Position numbers and translations under genes: made by a program. From Bacteroidia bacterium (GTDB lineage: Bacteria > Bacteroidota > Bacteroidia > Bacteroidales > UBA932), in contig JAUMVX010000025.1 of the NCBI GenBank assembly GCA_030529945.1, forward strand, positions 1-34,240: a DNA stretch of 34,240 bases. Direction: 5' to 3'. Below are positions 32,579 through 34,240 of the stretch, piece by piece (position 1 is the stretch's first letter; each line of letters starts with the position of its first letter). The notes below the pieces were generated by a model. The model was not told the DNA's origin and made no database searches. It worked only from the letters and a program-made list of their open reading frames with translations.

Positions 32579-32683
32579 ATAAAAATATCGTCTTTTGTCT
32601 CCGCCGTAGATGCTAAAAATGCGGTTTTTTTCATATTTCTTCAGATTGGTGTTGTTTTGCAATGCGGGTAGTTAAAAAAACAT

Positions 32684-32691
32684 TACATTTG
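32684..32691 (+). promoter_or_regulatory. -7 promoter element of the GT2 gene
   Basis: TACATTTG matches TAnnTTTG. A TTTG at 32656-32659 could be the -33 element, with a 24-base spacer that is longer than the usual 19. The implied start near 32698 gives a 26-base AT-rich leader before ATG 32724. Confidence 0.65.
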
Positions 32692-32723
32692 CGGATACGA
32701 ATTTAAAATAAACCATATAATTT

Positions 32724-34187
32724 ATGAAAAGAATCAACTGCTTTATCCCTTTCCGGGATGCAGACCAGGTACGGGTGACCGTAGAGAATCTCAGAGCACA
32801 GAATGAAGTAAACAGGATCTATCTCGTCAAGAGTGACGAAACTCCGGTCGCCGAGTTCCCGGATTGCGGCGTCATAGCCGCCGCATCGCTCCAATGCACA
32901 GATGCCGTGCGCAAGATTGCCGCAGCCTCCGATGCGGAGTTCTCCCTTATTTATACTAAGACGACCCAGCTCAGCTTCGTGCTTTTCGCGCTCGAGCGTA
33001 TGCTCTCTCTCGCCGAAGACTCTTCCGCCGCGATGATCTATGCGGATCATTTCAACGAAACTGACGGTGTCCGCACCAATGCTCCCGTCATAGACTATCA
33101 GGAGGGGTCTCTTCGCGACGATTTCGATTTCGGCGGACTTCTGCTTTACCGCGCCGGCGCTCTGAAGGAGGCTGTCATCCGTATGTCGGCCGAGTATAAG
33201 TTCGCGGCTCTCTATGACCTTCGCCTCAAGGTTGCCGAGAAAGGTGTGCTCGAACACGTGAACGAATACCTGTACTACGAGGTGGAGACTGATACCCGCA
33301 AGTCCGGCGAGAAGATCTTCGACTACGTGGATCCTAAGAACCGCGAGGTGCAGATCGAGATGGAGAAGGCCTGTACCGAGCATCTGAAGGTCGTGGGCGG
33401 TTTCCTGACTCCGGAGTTCAAGCATATCGAGTTCAGCGACGATCCTTTCGAATATGAGGCTTCCGTGGTCATTCCTTGCAAGAACCGCGTCCGCACCATA
33501 GCCGATGCCATCACTTCGGCGCTTTCCCAGAAGACGAACTTCAAATACAACGTGATCGTGGTGGACGACAACTCCGAGGACGGCACCGTCGATGTGATAA
33601 AGAAATTCACGGGAGATCCTAAACTCATATATGTGGCGCAGGACAAGTCCTATCACGCCATCGGCGGAAACTGGAACGTGGCGCTGCATCACCCTAAGTG
33701 CGGCAAATTCGCCATCCAGCTCGACTCGGACGATGTTTACTACGATGAGAATACGGTGCAGAAGTTCGTGGACGCCTTCTATGCGCAGAACTGCGCAATG
33801 GTGGTCGGCACCTACAGGATGACTAATTTCCATATGGAAACCCTGCCTCCGGGAATCATCGACCACAGGGAGTGGACTCCGGACAACGGCCGCAACAATG
33901 CTCTGCGCATAAACGGGCTCGGCGCTCCGCGCGGATTCTATGTCCCTCTGCTCCGCACCATCAACTTCCCGACCACGAAATACGGTGAGGATTACGCCGT
34001 CGGACTCCGTGTCTGCCGCGAATATCAGATAGGCCGCATCTATGACGTGGTTTACAACTGCCGCCGCTGGGATGACAACTCCGATGCGAACTGCGATGTG
34101 GAGAAGATGAATGCCAACAACTTATACAAGGACCGCATCCGTACCTGGGAACTCAAGGCCAGAATCAAGATGAACGGCGGCAAATAA
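32724..34187 (+). CDS. GT2-family glycosyltransferase with an extra N-terminal domain
   Basis: A 487-residue soluble protein. The C-terminal half (from about residue 246) is a GT-A glycosyltransferase domain: EASVVIPCKNRVRTIADAI, VVDDNSEDGTVDVI, GGNWNVALHH, and the nucleotide-sugar metal motif QLDSDDVYYDENTV. The N-terminal 230 residues (MKRINCFIPFRDADQVRVTVENLRAQN) look like a second, degenerate GT-A domain without a clear Asp-x-Asp motif, as in some two-domain or inactive-plus-active glycosyltransferases of Bacteroidota. The acceptor is unknown. It is divergent from the DPM1-like gene and has a recognisable promoter. It has no signal peptide or membrane helix. Confidence 0.85.
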   Translation: MKRINCFIPFRDADQVRVTVENLRAQNEVNRIYLVKSDETPVAEFPDCGVIAAASLQCTDAVRKIAAASDAEFSLIYTKTTQLSFVLFALERMLSLAEDSSAAMIYADHFNETDGVRTNAPVIDYQEGSLRDDFDFGGLLLYRAGALKEAVIRMSAEYKFAALYDLRLKVAEKGVLEHVNEYLYYEVETDTRKSGEKIFDYVDPKNREVQIEMEKACTEHLKVVGGFLTPEFKHIEFSDDPFEYEASVVIPCKNRVRTIADAITSALSQKTNFKYNVIVVDDNSEDGTVDVIKKFTGDPKLIYVAQDKSYHAIGGNWNVALHHPKCGKFAIQLDSDDVYYDENTVQKFVDAFYAQNCAMVVGTYRMTNFHMETLPPGIIDHREWTPDNGRNNALRINGLGAPRGFYVPLLRTINFPTTKYGEDYAVGLRVCREYQIGRIYDVVYNCRRWDDNSDANCDVEKMNANNLYKDRIRTWELKARIKMNGGK

Positions 34188-34212
34188 TTTTTCTGATTTT
34201 TTTGCAGAAAAG

Positions 34213-34240
34213 TTTGCGAGTTAAAAAATAGTTGCTACCT
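34213..34240 (+). promoter_or_regulatory. Promoter truncated by the window end
   Basis: TTTG at 34213-34216, then exactly 19 bases, then TACCT at 34236-34240, which would complete TAnnTTTG if the next three bases are TTG. The spacing is ideal. It predicts a transcription unit starting just beyond the window on the plus strand. Confidence 0.6.

Noticed and set aside
34189-34211. TTTTCTG/CAGAAAA hairpin as terminator of the last gene
   Set aside because: The stem is short and AT-rich, and the T-run is in the loop rather than after the stem.
1-34240. tRNA, rRNA, CRISPR array, transposase, integrase or phage genes
   Set aside because: I looked for cloverleaf-like segments, regularly spaced repeats and typical mobile-element proteins on both strands and found none that I could support.

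Overview
The window looks like chromosome from a fairly GC-rich member of the Bacteroidales (Bacteroidota), probably an uncultured gut or rumen lineage. Three things point there. Several genes have Bacteroidota-type promoters (-33 TTTG, -7 TAnnTTTG) instead of sigma70 -35/-10 boxes. The primary sigma factor is a short 286-residue RpoD with no region 1.1. The gene families also fit: lipoprotein GH3 glucosidase, FjTAL-like ammonia-lyase, AAA/PD-(D/E)XK protein, and orphan MacB/FtsX-type permease. I see no rRNA, tRNA, CRISPR array, phage gene or transposase, and genus-level assignment is not possible from reading alone.

Layout. 65-2305: a lipoprotein GH3 beta-glucosidase. 2306-2569: a gap holding a possible 40-residue ORF, a hairpin and a short tandem repeat. 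2570-9317 (minus): a HerA/DUF853 ATPase followed after 8 bases by five heterodisulfide-reductase-like genes (HdrC, HdrB, minimal HdrA, second HdrC, and a membrane HdrE-HdrD fusion resembling FadF/EMO). 9430-10428 (minus): an outer-membrane beta-barrel protein with a clear promoter and terminator. 10574-12907 (minus): an FtsX/MacB-type ABC permease with no ATPase beside it. 13198-14742: an AAA-ATPase-like/PD-(D/E)XK protein, closed by a bidirectional terminator. 14853-17026 (minus): an unrecognised 208-residue protein and an aromatic amino-acid ammonia-lyase. 17130-17603: cytidine deaminase, divergent from them. 17662-21281 (minus): dnaN, a DnaQ-type exonuclease and mnmA. 21401-22834: HtrA/DegP protease. 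23027-27412: rpoD, argS and a YgiQ-type radical SAM gene, tightly packed. 27460-29576: a small acidic protein overlapping a CLC/CBS gene. 29673-31820: tex. 31804-32541 (minus): a dolichol-phosphate-mannose-synthase-like glycosyltransferase, converging on and overlapping tex. 32724-34187: a second GT2-type protein. The last bases look like a promoter for a gene beyond the window.

Most of the window is housekeeping: replication clamp, sigma factor, tRNA charging and thiolation, envelope proteolysis and glycosyl transfer. The most unusual block is the Hdr-like cluster. The encoded parts are a soluble HdrA/B/C-type redox module, a small extra dicluster ferredoxin, and a membrane subunit with four histidines placed like NarI/HdrE/EMO heme ligands. 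I infer a complex passing electrons between a soluble thiol/disulfide or flavin partner and the menaquinone pool; nothing in the window suggests CoM/CoB chemistry. Other points worth checking are an insertion of about 100 residues in MnmA, a CLC protein lacking the usual internal proton glutamate, an FjTAL-like lyase outside a hut operon, and a strong multi-half-site palindrome upstream of the AAA/PD-(D/E)XK gene.
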